From Acidithiobacillus ferruginosus (GTDB lineage: Bacteria > Pseudomonadota > Gammaproteobacteria > Acidithiobacillales > Acidithiobacillaceae), in assembly GCF_018854495.1 (NCBI RefSeq), contig NZ_JABBDR010000222.1:1-25223 (forward strand): a stretch of DNA of 25,223 nt. Reading direction: 5' to 3'. The position numbers and the translations under genes are program-made. Under the pieces are notes generated by a model that made no database searches, was not told the origin of the DNA, and worked only from the letters and a program-made list of their open reading frames with translations. This document shows positions 18,126 through 24,942 of the stretch, in pieces; position 1 is the first letter of the stretch, and each line of letters opens with the position of its first letter.

Positions 18126-18172
18126 ACACAGACCCCAGCGGCTAAAGAGTCCCTGGGGTCTGTGTATTTTAT
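18126..18172 (+). terminator. Rho-independent terminator after atpC
   Basis: A perfect 13-bp stem, ACACAGACCCCAG (18126-18138) and CTGGGGTCTGTGT (18153-18165), with a 14-base loop, is followed by ATTTTAT. The stem is strong and the U-tract short. It separates the ATP synthase operon from glmU. Confidence 0.75.
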
Positions 18173-18217
18173 GGTCTGACGTTTATGCTGACAGACAACG
18201 CAGGGCATGGAGACATC

Positions 18218-19585
18218 ATGTTGACGGATATCGTAATTCTCGCTGCCGGGCAGGGCACGCGCATGCACTCGGCTTTACCCAAGGTGCTGCAACCGCTTGG
18301 GGGAAAACCAATGCTCGCCCACGTACTGGCTACGGCGACAGAGCTGGCGGTGCGGCGCATCCACATTGTGGTCGGTTTCGGCGGCGATGCCGTGCAGGCG
18401 GTCTTCCCGGACACGCCGGCGAGCTGGTGGATTCAGGCACAACAGCTCGGTACCGGCGATGCGCTGAAATCAGCGTTGCCGGGCCTCAAGGGGGCGGACC
18501 GGGTGTTGGTATTGTACGGCGACGTGCCCCTCTTAACGGCAGCGACACTGCGCGAATTTCTCCAACAAACCCCGGTGTCCGCACTTGGATTGACGACAGC
18601 ATCGGTAAGCGAGCCCCACGGCTACGGCCGGATTCTCCGTGATGCGGACGGCCAAGTGCAGGGTATCCGTGAGCACAAGGATTGCCAGACGGACGAACAG
18701 GCCATCTGCGAGATAAATCTTGGGATGATGGTACTGCCGGTACAGCCGCTGGCGGGCTGGCTACAGGGACTGTCTGCACGCAATGCCCAGGGCGAGATTT
18801 ACCTGACGGATGTGGTGGCGGCAGCGCGGGCGGACGGCTATGTTGTTTGGCCCTTTACACTGGCGGATGCGACCGAGGCTCTGGGGGTGAATGACCCCAT
18901 GCAGTTGGCGATTCTGGAGCGCGTGTTTCAGCGGCAGCAACTGCGCGCGCTGCAGATGCAGGGATTACGGGTGGCGGACCCGGCGCGGGTAGACATTCGT
19001 GGGGAGCTTACTTGCGGTCAGGACTGCTGGGTGGATCCCAACGTGTTGTTTGTCGGCGAGGTGCATCTGGGGCATCGCGTCCGCGTGGGAGCCGGCGCCG
19101 TTTTGCAGGATGCGCAGATTGGTGACGATGTGGAGATACTACCCTACAGCCTTATCGAAGGCGCCCAAATTGGGGCGGGGGCGCGGATAGGACCTTTCGC
19201 GCGGATTCGCCCCGGAACGGAGATCGGCGAAGCCGCTCATATCGGCAACTATGTCGAGGTGAAGGCTGCCAAAATCGGCGCGGGCAGCAAGGCCAATCAC
19301 CTGAGTTACATCGGTGACGCGGAGATCGGTACCGGGGTGAATGTGGGCGCCGGGACGATTACCTGCAATTATGACGGAGCGAACAAACATCGGACCATCA
19401 TCGGCAATGACGTGTTCATCGGCTCCGACAGCCAGTTGGTGGCGCCAGTGAACATCGGCGACGGAGCGACCATCGGCGCGGGCAGCACCATTACCAAAGA
19501 GGTACCCCCAGGGGGGCTGACGCTGAGTCGCAGCCCGCAGCGTACCATTCCCCATTGGCAGCGGCCGCGGCGTGACAAAAAGTAA
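18218..19585 (+). CDS. glmU: Bifunctional UDP-GlcNAc pyrophosphorylase / glucosamine-1-phosphate acetyltransferase GlmU
   Basis: This 455-residue protein (E. coli 456) has the N-terminal nucleotidyltransferase domain: IVILAAGQGTRMHSALPKVL is the sugar-nucleotide loop, with VLVLYGDVPLL further on. The C-terminal left-handed beta helix has hexapeptide repeats such as IGAGARIGPFARIRPG and IGNDVFIGSDSQLVAP, ending in the acetyltransferase site. It makes UDP-GlcNAc from GlcN-1-P for peptidoglycan and LPS. The ATG at 18218 is preferred because of the GGAG ribosome-binding site; an in-frame ATG at 18185 is the alternative. It lies after the atp terminator and 46 bases before glmS, its pathway partner. 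Confidence 0.96.
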   Translation: MLTDIVILAAGQGTRMHSALPKVLQPLGGKPMLAHVLATATELAVRRIHIVVGFGGDAVQAVFPDTPASWWIQAQQLGTGDALKSALPGLKGADRVLVLYGDVPLLTAATLREFLQQTPVSALGLTTASVSEPHGYGRILRDADGQVQGIREHKDCQTDEQAICEINLGMMVLPVQPLAGWLQGLSARNAQGEIYLTDVVAAARADGYVVWPFTLADATEALGVNDPMQLAILERVFQRQQLRALQMQGLRVADPARVDIRGELTCGQDCWVDPNVLFVGEVHLGHRVRVGAGAVLQDAQIGDDVEILPYSLIEGAQIGAGARIGPFARIRPGTEIGEAAHIGNYVEVKAAKIGAGSKANHLSYIGDAEIGTGVNVGAGTITCNYDGANKHRTIIGNDVFIGSDSQLVAPVNIGDGATIGAGSTITKEVPPGGLTLSRSPQRTIPHWQRPRRDKK

Positions 19586-19631
19586 TTTCCGGATAACGCG
19601 GAATGGTCTTCGATAACAGGAGAACAGAATC

Positions 19632-21467
19632 ATGTGCGGTATTGTCGGTGGGGTGAGCAAAACAGATCTGGTCCCGATGATTCTGGAGGGGCTGCAGCGC
19701 CTGGAGTATCGTGGCTACGACTCTGCCGGGCTGGCGATATTGGGGACCGATGCGGATTTGCTGCGGGTGCGCAGCGTCGGGCGGGTCGCCGAGCTGACTG
19801 CCGCCGTTGCCGAGCGTGGCTTGCAGGGTCAGGTGGGTATCGGCCATACGCGCTGGGCCACCCATGGCGGCGTCGCCGAATGCAACGCACATCCCATGAT
19901 CTCCCATGAACAGATCGCGGTGGTCCATAACGGCATCATCGAGAACTTTCATGCCTTGCGCGCCCGCCTGGAAGCGGCGGGGTACATCTTCACCTCCGAG
20001 ACCGACACGGAGGTCATCGCGCATCTGGTGCACCATTATCGGCAGACCGCGCCGGACCTGTTCGCGGCGACCCGCCGGGCAGTGGGCGATCTGCGCGGCG
20101 CCTATGCCATCGCGGTGATCTCCAGCAGCGATCCGGAGACCGTGTGCGTGGCACGGATGGGCTGCCCGCTGCTGCTGGGCATTGCCGATGATGGGCATTA
20201 CTTCGCCTCGGACGTGGCTGCCCTGCTGCCGGTGACCCGCCGCGTGCTGTATCTCGAAGACGGCGATGTGGCCATGCTGCAGCGGCAGACCCTGCGGATT
20301 ACGGATCAGGCCGGAGCGTCGCGGCAGCGGGAAGAACACTGGAGTCAGCTCAGTGCGGCGGCTGTCGATCTGGGGCCCTACCGCCACTTCATGCAGAAGG
20401 AAATCCACGAACAGCCCCGCGCAGTTGCCGACACCCTGGAAGGTGCGCTGAACAGTCAACTGGATCTGACGGATCTCTGGGGAGATGGTGCCGCGGCTAT
20501 GTTTCGCGATGTGGACCGGGTGCTGTTCCTGGCCTCCGGCACCAGCCACTACGCGACATTGGTGGGACGCCAATGGCTGGAAAGCATTGCGGGGATTCCG
20601 GCGCAGGCCGAGCTGGGGCACGAATATCGCTACCGGGACTCCATTCCCGACCCGCGCCAGTTGGTGGTGACCCTTTCGCAATCCGGCGAAACGCTGGATA
20701 CTTTCGAGGCCTTGCGCCGTGCCAAGGATCTCGGTCATACCCGCACGCTGGCCATCTGCAATGTCGCGGAGAGCGCCATTCCGCGGGCGTCGGCGTTGCG
20801 CTTCCTGACCCGGGCCGGCCCAGAGATCGGAGTGGCCTCGACCAAGGCGTTCACCACCCAGTTGGCGGCGCTCTATCTGCTGGCCCTGTCCCTGGCCAAG
20901 GCGCAGGGGCATCTGAACGATGTGCAGCAGGCCGATCACCTGAACGCCTTGCGGCAACTGCCCGGCAGTGTCCAGCATGCCTTGAACCTGGAGCCGCAGA
21001 TTCAGGGCTGGGCGGCACGTTTTGCCAGCAAGGACCATGCGCTTTTTCTGGGTCGCGGCCTGCACTACCCCATTGCGCTGGAGGGCGCGCTCAAACTCAA
21101 GGAAATCTCCTATATCCACGCCGAGGCTTATCCCGCGGGCGAATTGAAGCATGGCCCCTTGGCCCTGGTGGACCGCGACATGCCCGTGGTGGTGATCGCG
21201 CCCAATGACCGCCTCCTCGAAAAGCTGGCCGCCAACATGCAGGAAGTCCACGCCCGTGGCGGAGAGCTCTATGTTTTTGCCGATTCGGACAGCCACTTTA
21301 ACGCCAGTGAGGGCGTGCATGTGATGCGTTTGCCCCGTCACGCCGGTCTGCTCTCTCCCATCGTCCATGCTATCCCGGTGCAGTTACTGGCCTATCACGC
21401 GGCGCTGGTGAAGGGCACCGATGTGGACCGGCCGCGTAACCTCGCGAAGAGCGTGACGGTGGAGTAA
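19632..21467 (+). CDS. glmS: Glutamine--fructose-6-phosphate aminotransferase GlmS
   Basis: This 611-residue protein (E. coli 609) starts MCGIVGG, exposing the catalytic N-terminal Cys of the glutamine amidotransferase domain; [10 protein letters not shown] and [12 protein letters not shown] follow. The C-terminal half holds two SIS domains ([19 protein letters not shown] and [21 protein letters not shown]) that bind fructose-6-P and make glucosamine-6-P. The conserved end [11 protein letters not shown] is encoded by the stretch recognised by TnsD/TniQ-type target selectors. It has a CAGGAG ribosome-binding site and probably shares a transcript with glmU. No glmS ribozyme is evident in the 46-base leader. 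Confidence 0.97.
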   Translation: MCGIVGGVSKTDLVPMILEGLQRLEYRGYDSAGLAILGTDADLLRVRSVGRVAELTAAVAERGLQGQVGIGHTRWATHGGVAECNAHPMISHEQIAVVHNGIIENFHALRARLEAAGYIFTSETDTEVIAHLVHHYRQTAPDLFAATRRAVGDLRGAYAIAVISSSDPETVCVARMGCPLLLGIADDGHYFASDVAALLPVTRRVLYLEDGDVAMLQRQTLRITDQAGASRQREEHWSQLSAAAVDLGPYRHFMQKEIHEQPRAVADTLEGALNSQLDLTDLWGDGAAAMFRDVDRVLFLASGTSHYATLVGRQWLESIAGIPAQAELGHEYRYRDSIPDPRQLVVTLSQSGETLDTFEALRRAKDLGHTRTLAICNVAESAIPRASALRFLTRAGPEIGVASTKAFTTQLAALYLLALSLAKAQGHLNDVQQADHLNALRQLPGSVQHALNLEPQIQGWAARFASKDHALFLGRGLHYPIALEGALKLKEISYIHAEAYPAGELKHGPLALVDRDMPVVVIAPNDRLLEKLAANMQEVHARGGELYVFADSDSHFNASEGVHVMRLPRHAGLLSPIVHAIPVQLLAYHAALVKGTDVDRPRNLAKSVTVE

Positions 21468-21492
21468 TGGGGCGCGTCGGTGCACGGGGAGC
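21432..21492 (+). other. attTn7-type attachment site at the 3' end of glmS
   Basis: The last 36 bases of glmS (21432-21467) encode [11 protein letters not shown] and closely resemble the E. coli attTn7 TnsD-binding segment, as remembered. Insertion has occurred exactly 25 bases past the stop codon, the classic Tn7 spacing. The site is used, as shown by the duplication at its end. Confidence 0.85.
21488..21492. repeat. Target-site duplication, left copy (GGAGC)
   Basis: GGAGC directly precedes the TGTT terminus at 21493 and is repeated exactly at 24004-24008 after the ACA terminus. Five bases is the Tn7-family duplication length. Confidence 0.88.
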
Positions 21493-21500
21493 TGTTAACG

Positions 21501-21560
21501 GACAAAAAAGTATCATCCCGGACAAAATAGTTTCATCCTGAACAAAAAAGTATCATCCTG
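21501..21560 (+). repeat. Right-end array: three abutting 20-bp TnsB-type sites
   Basis: Three head-to-tail copies lie at 21501-21520 (GACAAAAAAGTATCATCCCG), 21521-21540 (GACAAAATAGTTTCATCCTG) and 21541-21560 (AACAAAAAAGTATCATCCTG). By analogy with Tn7 they are binding sites for the TnsB transposase. The dense packing is the mark of the Tn7 right end. Confidence 0.85.
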
Positions 21561-21624
21561 TGTTTTCAGCTTTGGAGTGAAGGTGTATGCTGATTCACAG
21601 ATCATCAGGTTGGGGATACCTGCT

Positions 21625-21984
21625 ATGGCTCGCCGGCGTTACGCGTTTGATGAAGGCAAAATCGCGCGCTTCCAGAAAGAAGGGCGAGGCCGCGGTACAA
21701 GTTACAAGCCGTGGCTGACCATACAGGATGTGGCCTCCCATGGCCGCTCACATCGAATTGCCGGAATCAAGACCGGTCGCGTACACCACTTCCTCTCCGA
21801 CATTGAGCGAGATGCTTTTTACCAGTTTGACTGGGCGGATACCGTTACTGACATCCGCGAGCACTACCGTGGTGCAAAGGGAGACTTGGTGTCTTCAGTC
21901 AAAGTGCGGCCTCTCATGAAGTGCTTGTATTGTTGGCCTTTCGCAAGCAACGAAAACCAGCACTCTTCTTGGTTACTACGATAG
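21625..21984 (+). pseudogene. tnsA: Truncated tnsA (Tn7-like transposase endonuclease subunit)
   Basis: From the ATG at 21625 the frame encodes 119 residues. About the first 80 follow Tn7 TnsA from memory: KEGRGRGTSYKPWLTIQDV, then SHGRSHRIAGIKTGRVHHFL, LSDIERDAFYQFDW and VTDIREHY. Full TnsA has about 270 residues and cuts the 5' strands at the transposon ends with a restriction-enzyme-like fold. Here similarity stops near 21870, before the catalytic part, and the rest of the frame is unrelated. The gene lies just inside the right end, its normal place. A second open stretch in another frame (21918-22046, ending QGYQLKQIQSKKS) may be the tail of another gene joined by deletion; I do not recognise it. 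Confidence 0.82.
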
Positions 21985-22032
21985 CAGACAGCCTCTGTTA
22001 TCGACAGGGTTACCAACTGAAACAGATCCAAT

Positions 22033-22326
22033 CTAAAAAATCTTGAACCCAGCGCTTAATCCTTCCGTCCACGAGTTCTGCCGAAATGGTTGATCCTCAG
22101 CAAAACCCCCACCATTGCCTATCGTGACTGCCCAGATCGGGGCGGCAAGCCATCTCAATACCGTGCAGCCCAACAAAAGATCCAGCAGCGTGATCGGCAT
22201 CCGGTAGGGGCTGCCCATGCTCCACGCCATCAGTGCGGGCAATACATACCCACTCGTCGCCACCACGAACGCGATGACCATTACCGCAACAAATCCGGCG
22301 CGGCTGTCGGTGATCCATTGCAGCAT
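22033..22326 (-). CDS. Small membrane protein resembling the superinfection-immunity (Imm) family
   Basis: This 97-residue protein has two hydrophobic helices (about 12-34 and 44-67). The order YVLPALMAWSMGSPYRMPIT, then LLDLLLGCTVLRWLAAPIWA, recalls the pattern YxLPtxxAxxRxHxxxxxIxxLNxxxGWTxxGWxxAxxWA of Imm_superinfect proteins, named after the phage T4 Imm protein that blocks DNA entry of a second phage. Most bacterial members have no tested function. The ATG has a GAGGGA ribosome-binding site seven bases upstream, suggesting a real gene. It lies inside the Tn7-like element, antiparallel to its neighbours. Gene call fairly sure; family moderate; defence role only inference. Confidence 0.6.
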   Translation of the reverse strand: MLQWITDSRAGFVAVMVIAFVVATSGYVLPALMAWSMGSPYRMPITLLDLLLGCTVLRWLAAPIWAVTIGNGGGFAEDQPFRQNSWTEGLSAGFKIF

Positions 22327-22509
22327 ACAGATCCCTCATTTTTGCTGATATGCGAATCATATAGTCGACTCCGAGGGATTGGGTGCTGGCGCATGGTCGA
22401 TGGCTGACGCTGATTGACACACGCTGTTTAACAATCCCTGTATTCTAACGACAGGCATACCATCATTACTGTGAGCCCAGGCGTCGATATCGATTCTGTC
22501 CATGATTTT

Positions 22510-22766
22510 TCACAGGCACGTCTTCAACGGCAGCGTTGAATCGCAAAGCCGCAGCAACTGCGATCGAATGTCAGCTGGCGACGCCGTCAGATCCACGGTC
22601 GCGAATCGAATGTGGTGCCCCTGGATCACCACCGCCTCGTCGACCGTCTGACCGATTGCTGGATATAGCAACAATCCGCTGACGCAATCGGCAAGCGCAT
22701 CACCGCGCCCAACCGGAGAACTGCCTAGCTTTTGAATTCCAGCGGATAGGCTAGTATCTTATCCAT
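22510..22766 (-). pseudogene. Probable mcrC remnant (McrBC restriction system), C-terminal fragment
   Basis: In one minus-strand frame, from about 22766 to a stop at 22510-22512, the translation includes GRGDALADCVSGLLLYPAIG, then QTVDEAVVIQGHHIRFATVD and LTASPADIRSQLLRLCDS. The order G-L-L-L-Y-P, then a polar stretch, I-x-G-H-x-I-x-x-x-T-V-D-L and a final helix is how I remember the C-terminal end of McrC, the nuclease subunit of the methyl-DNA-dependent McrBC system. No start codon, upstream domains or mcrB are present, so this is a leftover. The family call is from memory of the pattern and needs a profile search. The rest of 22327-22895 shows no other gene. Confidence 0.45.
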
Positions 22767-22895
22767 GGCCCCAAGCTGATTTAGATTCCGTCGATCCAGT
22801 CAGCGCAAGCCTGCTCTGTTAGACTCGTCAAGCGGTATGGTAACGATTTTATAGGCCTGTATGTTAAATTAAACATCAACTTGAGGACTAAAATC

Positions 22896-23552
22896 ATGTC
22901 TATTCGCATCAACGATGTTGCTCCTGACTTTACGGTAGACTCCACCGCCGGTAAGCTCAATCTTCACGAATGGATTGGCGATAGCTATGCCATCCTGTTC
23001 TCCCACCCGAAAGATTTTACCCCAGTATGTACGACCGAGTTCGGCGCTGTTGCCCAGCTCGCACCAGAGTTTGCCAAGCGCCACACCAAGGTGATGGGCG
23101 TGTCAGTGGATAACGTCGAAGAGCACAAGAAGTGGAAGCGCGATATTGAAGCATTTTCTGGTGCTCCTGCCGATTTTCCGATCATTGACGATACCTCCCT
23201 GCATGTTTCCAAGCTTTATGACATGCTGCCGGCCGATGCCTATCTGACCGGTGATCGTACACCCGCCAACAGCGCCACCGTGCGGACGGTGTTCATCATT
23301 GGCCCGGACAAAAAAGTCCGCCTCACCATGTCTTATCCGATGTCCGTGGGCCGCAACTTTGCCGAGATTTTGCGCGCATTGGATGCTATCCAGATCACCG
23401 ATGGTGCGCCCATCGCGACGCCTGCCAACTGGGTGCCTGGTCAGGACGTCATCGTTGGATTGAGTCTCAATGACGAGCAGGCCAAGGAGAAGTTTGGCGA
23501 CCTGAACATCAAGTTGCCTTACCTGCGTCTTGCGAAGACACCGAAAAAGTAG
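22896..23552 (+). CDS. Peroxiredoxin, 1-Cys (Prx6) type
   Basis: This 218-residue protein has the thioredoxin-fold peroxiredoxin motif ILFSHPKDFTPVCTTEFG with the peroxidatic Cys45, a conserved SVDNVEEHKKW, and the Prx6-type C-terminal part (RTVFIIGPDKKVRLTMSYP, then SVGRNFAEILRALDAIQ and TPANWVPGQDVIV). No second, resolving cysteine is seen, so a 1-Cys mechanism is expected. Such enzymes reduce H2O2 and alkyl hydroperoxides in the cytoplasm. The start at 22896 has a TTGAGGA ribosome-binding site. It is intact and lies alone on its strand inside the Tn7-like element, so it is best seen as cargo. It is the only complete enzyme gene in the element. Confidence 0.92.
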   Translation: MSIRINDVAPDFTVDSTAGKLNLHEWIGDSYAILFSHPKDFTPVCTTEFGAVAQLAPEFAKRHTKVMGVSVDNVEEHKKWKRDIEAFSGAPADFPIIDDTSLHVSKLYDMLPADAYLTGDRTPANSATVRTVFIIGPDKKVRLTMSYPMSVGRNFAEILRALDAIQITDGAPIATPANWVPGQDVIVGLSLNDEQAKEKFGDLNIKLPYLRLAKTPKK

Positions 23553-23579
23553 ACGGCAGTGTGAATCAGCGCCATCGTT

Positions 23580-23608
23580 TGGCCACCAATCAGCGTCATA
23601 GGTGGCCA
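23580..23608 (+). terminator. Hairpin after the peroxiredoxin gene
   Basis: TGGCCACC (23580-23587) and GGTGGCCA (23601-23608) form a perfect 8-bp GC-rich stem with a 13-base loop, 27 bases after the stop. No T-run follows, so termination is possible but not certain. A short sequence AATCAGCGxCAT occurs twice here, before and within the loop. Confidence 0.4.
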
Positions 23609-23634
23609 CCCATAGTCGCAGCTAGAGTTTCTCT

Positions 23635-23660
23635 AATATACTGTACATACGTAGTATATT
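23635..23660. promoter_or_regulatory. 26-bp palindromic site, possible operator with promoter
   Basis: AATATACT (23635-23642) and AGTATATT (23653-23660) are perfect inverted arms around ten bases. The right arm contains TATATT, which would do as a -10 box for the plus strand. An AGGAGG ribosome-binding site and ATG follow about 20 to 30 bases later (23688), but that frame stops after 15 codons (MIDAVLSPELDIFTR). This may be the regulatory head of a gene that has been deleted. Confidence 0.4.
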
Positions 23661-23853
23661 CTGTGATAGCCTAGGAGGCGGGTGGCTATGATTGATGCTG
23701 TTTTATCCCCAGAACTGGACATCTTTACGCGCTGATTCACATACAGCCGTGCTGACGAGTTTCGAGAACTTGATGGTCAGCCTGCTGGACGACTGCTACC
23801 GCTGCTTTTGTGCCATTGGGTGTAGCGCAAGCACAAGGGATGCCCGTAGGCAC

Positions 23854-23995
23854 CAGGATGAAACTTTATTGTCCGCTATCACCAGGGTCGGCAAAGGCCG
23901 TAGGGCTGCTCAGGATGATACTTCGTGAAACGTGGTAATTGTTCAAAACCTAGAATCAAAGGGATACGGCTGATCCAGGATGATACTTTTTTGTC
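23854..23995 (-). repeat. Left-end array: three spaced 20-bp TnsB-type sites
   Basis: On the minus strand, copies lie at 23976-23995 (GACAAAAAAGTATCATCCTG), 23911-23930 (TTTCACGAAGTATCATCCTG; outer half diverged) and 23854-23873 (GACAATAAAGTTTCATCCTG). Centre spacings are about 65 and 57 bp. Three separated sites within about 150 bp of the end is the Tn7 left-end layout. Confidence 0.82.
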
Positions 23996-24003
23996 AGTGA
24001 ACA

Positions 24004-24008
24004 GGAGC
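24004..24008. repeat. Target-site duplication, right copy (GGAGC)
   Basis: GGAGC follows directly after the GTGAACA terminus of the element and is identical to 21488-21492. Together they fix both boundaries to the base. Confidence 0.88.
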
Positions 24009-24477
24009 TGGACCTGCTTGACAGACGCGTCCGAAGGTACCGCGAATAATGCGGTTATGGCCATCGTATGCCGGTTCTCGGCGAGGCCGTGCTCACAGAT
24101 GACTTGCGACCGTAGTATTCTCCATGGTCTGATGACGGTTAAATCTGGAAGCTGTCATTGGGATCGGCTAGAATATGTCTCATACTTAACGGGGTGAGAG
24201 TGGCGGAATTTCATTGTTTTATCTCATGTGGGGCGTCAGCAGAAAGGCAATAAATACAATAGGATAGGCTTGGCATCGAAGGCGCCACATAGGACAGAAT
24301 GATGCAAACTGTCTATAGATTGATTTCCTCTTCATGACTACGTAAAAAGATGGCTTTTTTTCGCAACAGCACATGAGTTATCCTATGAATACAGAATGTT
24401 GGCGCTTTAGGCCATATCAAGGGTCAGCGGCATCCTAGGAATATCCCATAACAACTGCATAACAAGGAATACGCTTG
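24009..24477. other. 469 bp without a convincing gene
   Basis: This is chromosome that before insertion followed glmS. Open frames here are short and lack ribosome-binding sites or family features; those at its left edge read out of the transposon end. The right part is AT-richer and probably holds the promoter of the lipoprotein gene, but I cannot pick a clear -35/-10 pair. No RNA gene or repeat was recognised. Confidence 0.5.
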
Positions 24478-24942
24478 ATGACTCGCAAAGCCATCGCCGC
24501 CCTCAGCCTGATAACGCTCCTCTCAGGTTGTGCCATCAGTAACGTAAGCACTTCTCCTAGCCCCTTGGTTCAGGCCGAGCCACATACCCCTACGATCACC
24601 TCACAGGATCGCATCTTACGTTCCTATATGATGCAGGTGAACCAAATCGTCGCCGGTCAGGTCGGCAGAATTCGTGCGGAAAAGGAACGTGCAGCCATGG
24701 AAAAAGAAGGACATCCCGTAGCATTGCCTACAGGTGCCTGTCGGGCTGTGGCGGTAATTTTGGCCAATGGAACGGTGGTGCGAGCAGAACTCGCTGGATG
24801 TGCTTCAGAAGCCCTCGGCAAGATCGAATTGGCAGCTATTCACGCCGCTTCCCCTTTGCCGCCAACGCCATTTGGACATAATGCCAGCATCACCCTTAGA
24901 ACTGTCGCCCCTAACCCCACTCCAGGGATCGGCGGGCAATAA
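24478..24942 (+). CDS. Putative lipoprotein with a TonB/TolA C-terminal-like domain
   Basis: This 154-residue protein opens with a lipoprotein signal (MTRKAIAALSLITLLSGCAI, lipobox LSGC, Cys18). After a proline-rich linker comes a helix with many charged residues (about 45-75), then CRAVAVILANGTVVRAELAG, C-A-S-E-A-L-G-K-I-E-L-A-A-I-H and SPLPPTPFGHNASITLRTVA. The order of a beta hairpin with N-G-x-V, a helix ending A-A-I-x-x-A, and P-L-P-P-x-P recalls the TonB/TolA C-terminal fold. TolA and TonB are normally inner-membrane proteins, so a lipoprotein carrying such a domain is unusual. The ATG at 24478 has an AAGGA ribosome-binding site; a TTG lies one codon before. Function unknown. Confidence 0.7.
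   Translation: MTRKAIAALSLITLLSGCAISNVSTSPSPLVQAEPHTPTITSQDRILRSYMMQVNQIVAGQVGRIRAEKERAAMEKEGHPVALPTGACRAVAVILANGTVVRAELAGCASEALGKIELAAIHAASPLPPTPFGHNASITLRTVAPNPTPGIGGQ

Larger units (their letters stand above)
21493..24003 (+). mobile_element. Non-autonomous Tn7-like transposon derivative inserted downstream of glmS
   Basis: The element is 2,511 bp. Both ends read TGTTxACx followed by GACAAAAAAGTATCATCC (24 of 26 terminal bases match as inverted repeats), and a 5-bp duplication flanks it. The glmS-proximal end has three abutting 20-bp repeats and the start of a tnsA, as the right end of Tn7 does; the distal end has three spaced repeats like the Tn7 left end. Content: tnsA remnant, a small membrane protein on the minus strand, a probable mcrC remnant, a peroxiredoxin, and a palindrome. 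tnsB, tnsC and tnsD are absent, so it cannot move by itself. I recall Tn5468 from this species at the same place; this copy would be a shortened relative. Confidence 0.88.

Noticed and set aside
19586..19631. A glmS ribozyme in the glmS leader.
   Set aside because: The 46-base gap is too short for the ribozyme, which is known mainly from Gram-positive bacteria.
19491..21368. A 625-codon open frame on the minus strand opposite glmS.
   Set aside because: It is antisense to a clearly conserved glmS, with low-complexity composition and no ribosome-binding site or domain.
22097..22420. A 107-codon minus-strand frame overlapping the Imm-like gene.
   Set aside because: It shares the region in another frame, has no ribosome-binding site, and its hydrophobicity is not organised; the 97-residue frame is the better gene.
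23692..23928. A 78-codon plus-strand frame at the left transposon end.
   Set aside because: It runs through two of the terminal repeats and ends next to them, lacks a family pattern, and is probably not coding.
23916..23935. CGTGAAACG in the left transposon end resembles half of a parS site.
   Set aside because: Only one half matches the parS palindrome and it lies within a diverged TnsB-type repeat; chance similarity is the simpler reading.
23925..24197. A 90-codon plus-strand frame crossing the transposon boundary.
   Set aside because: It joins transposon end and chromosome, so it cannot be an old gene, and it has no supporting signals.
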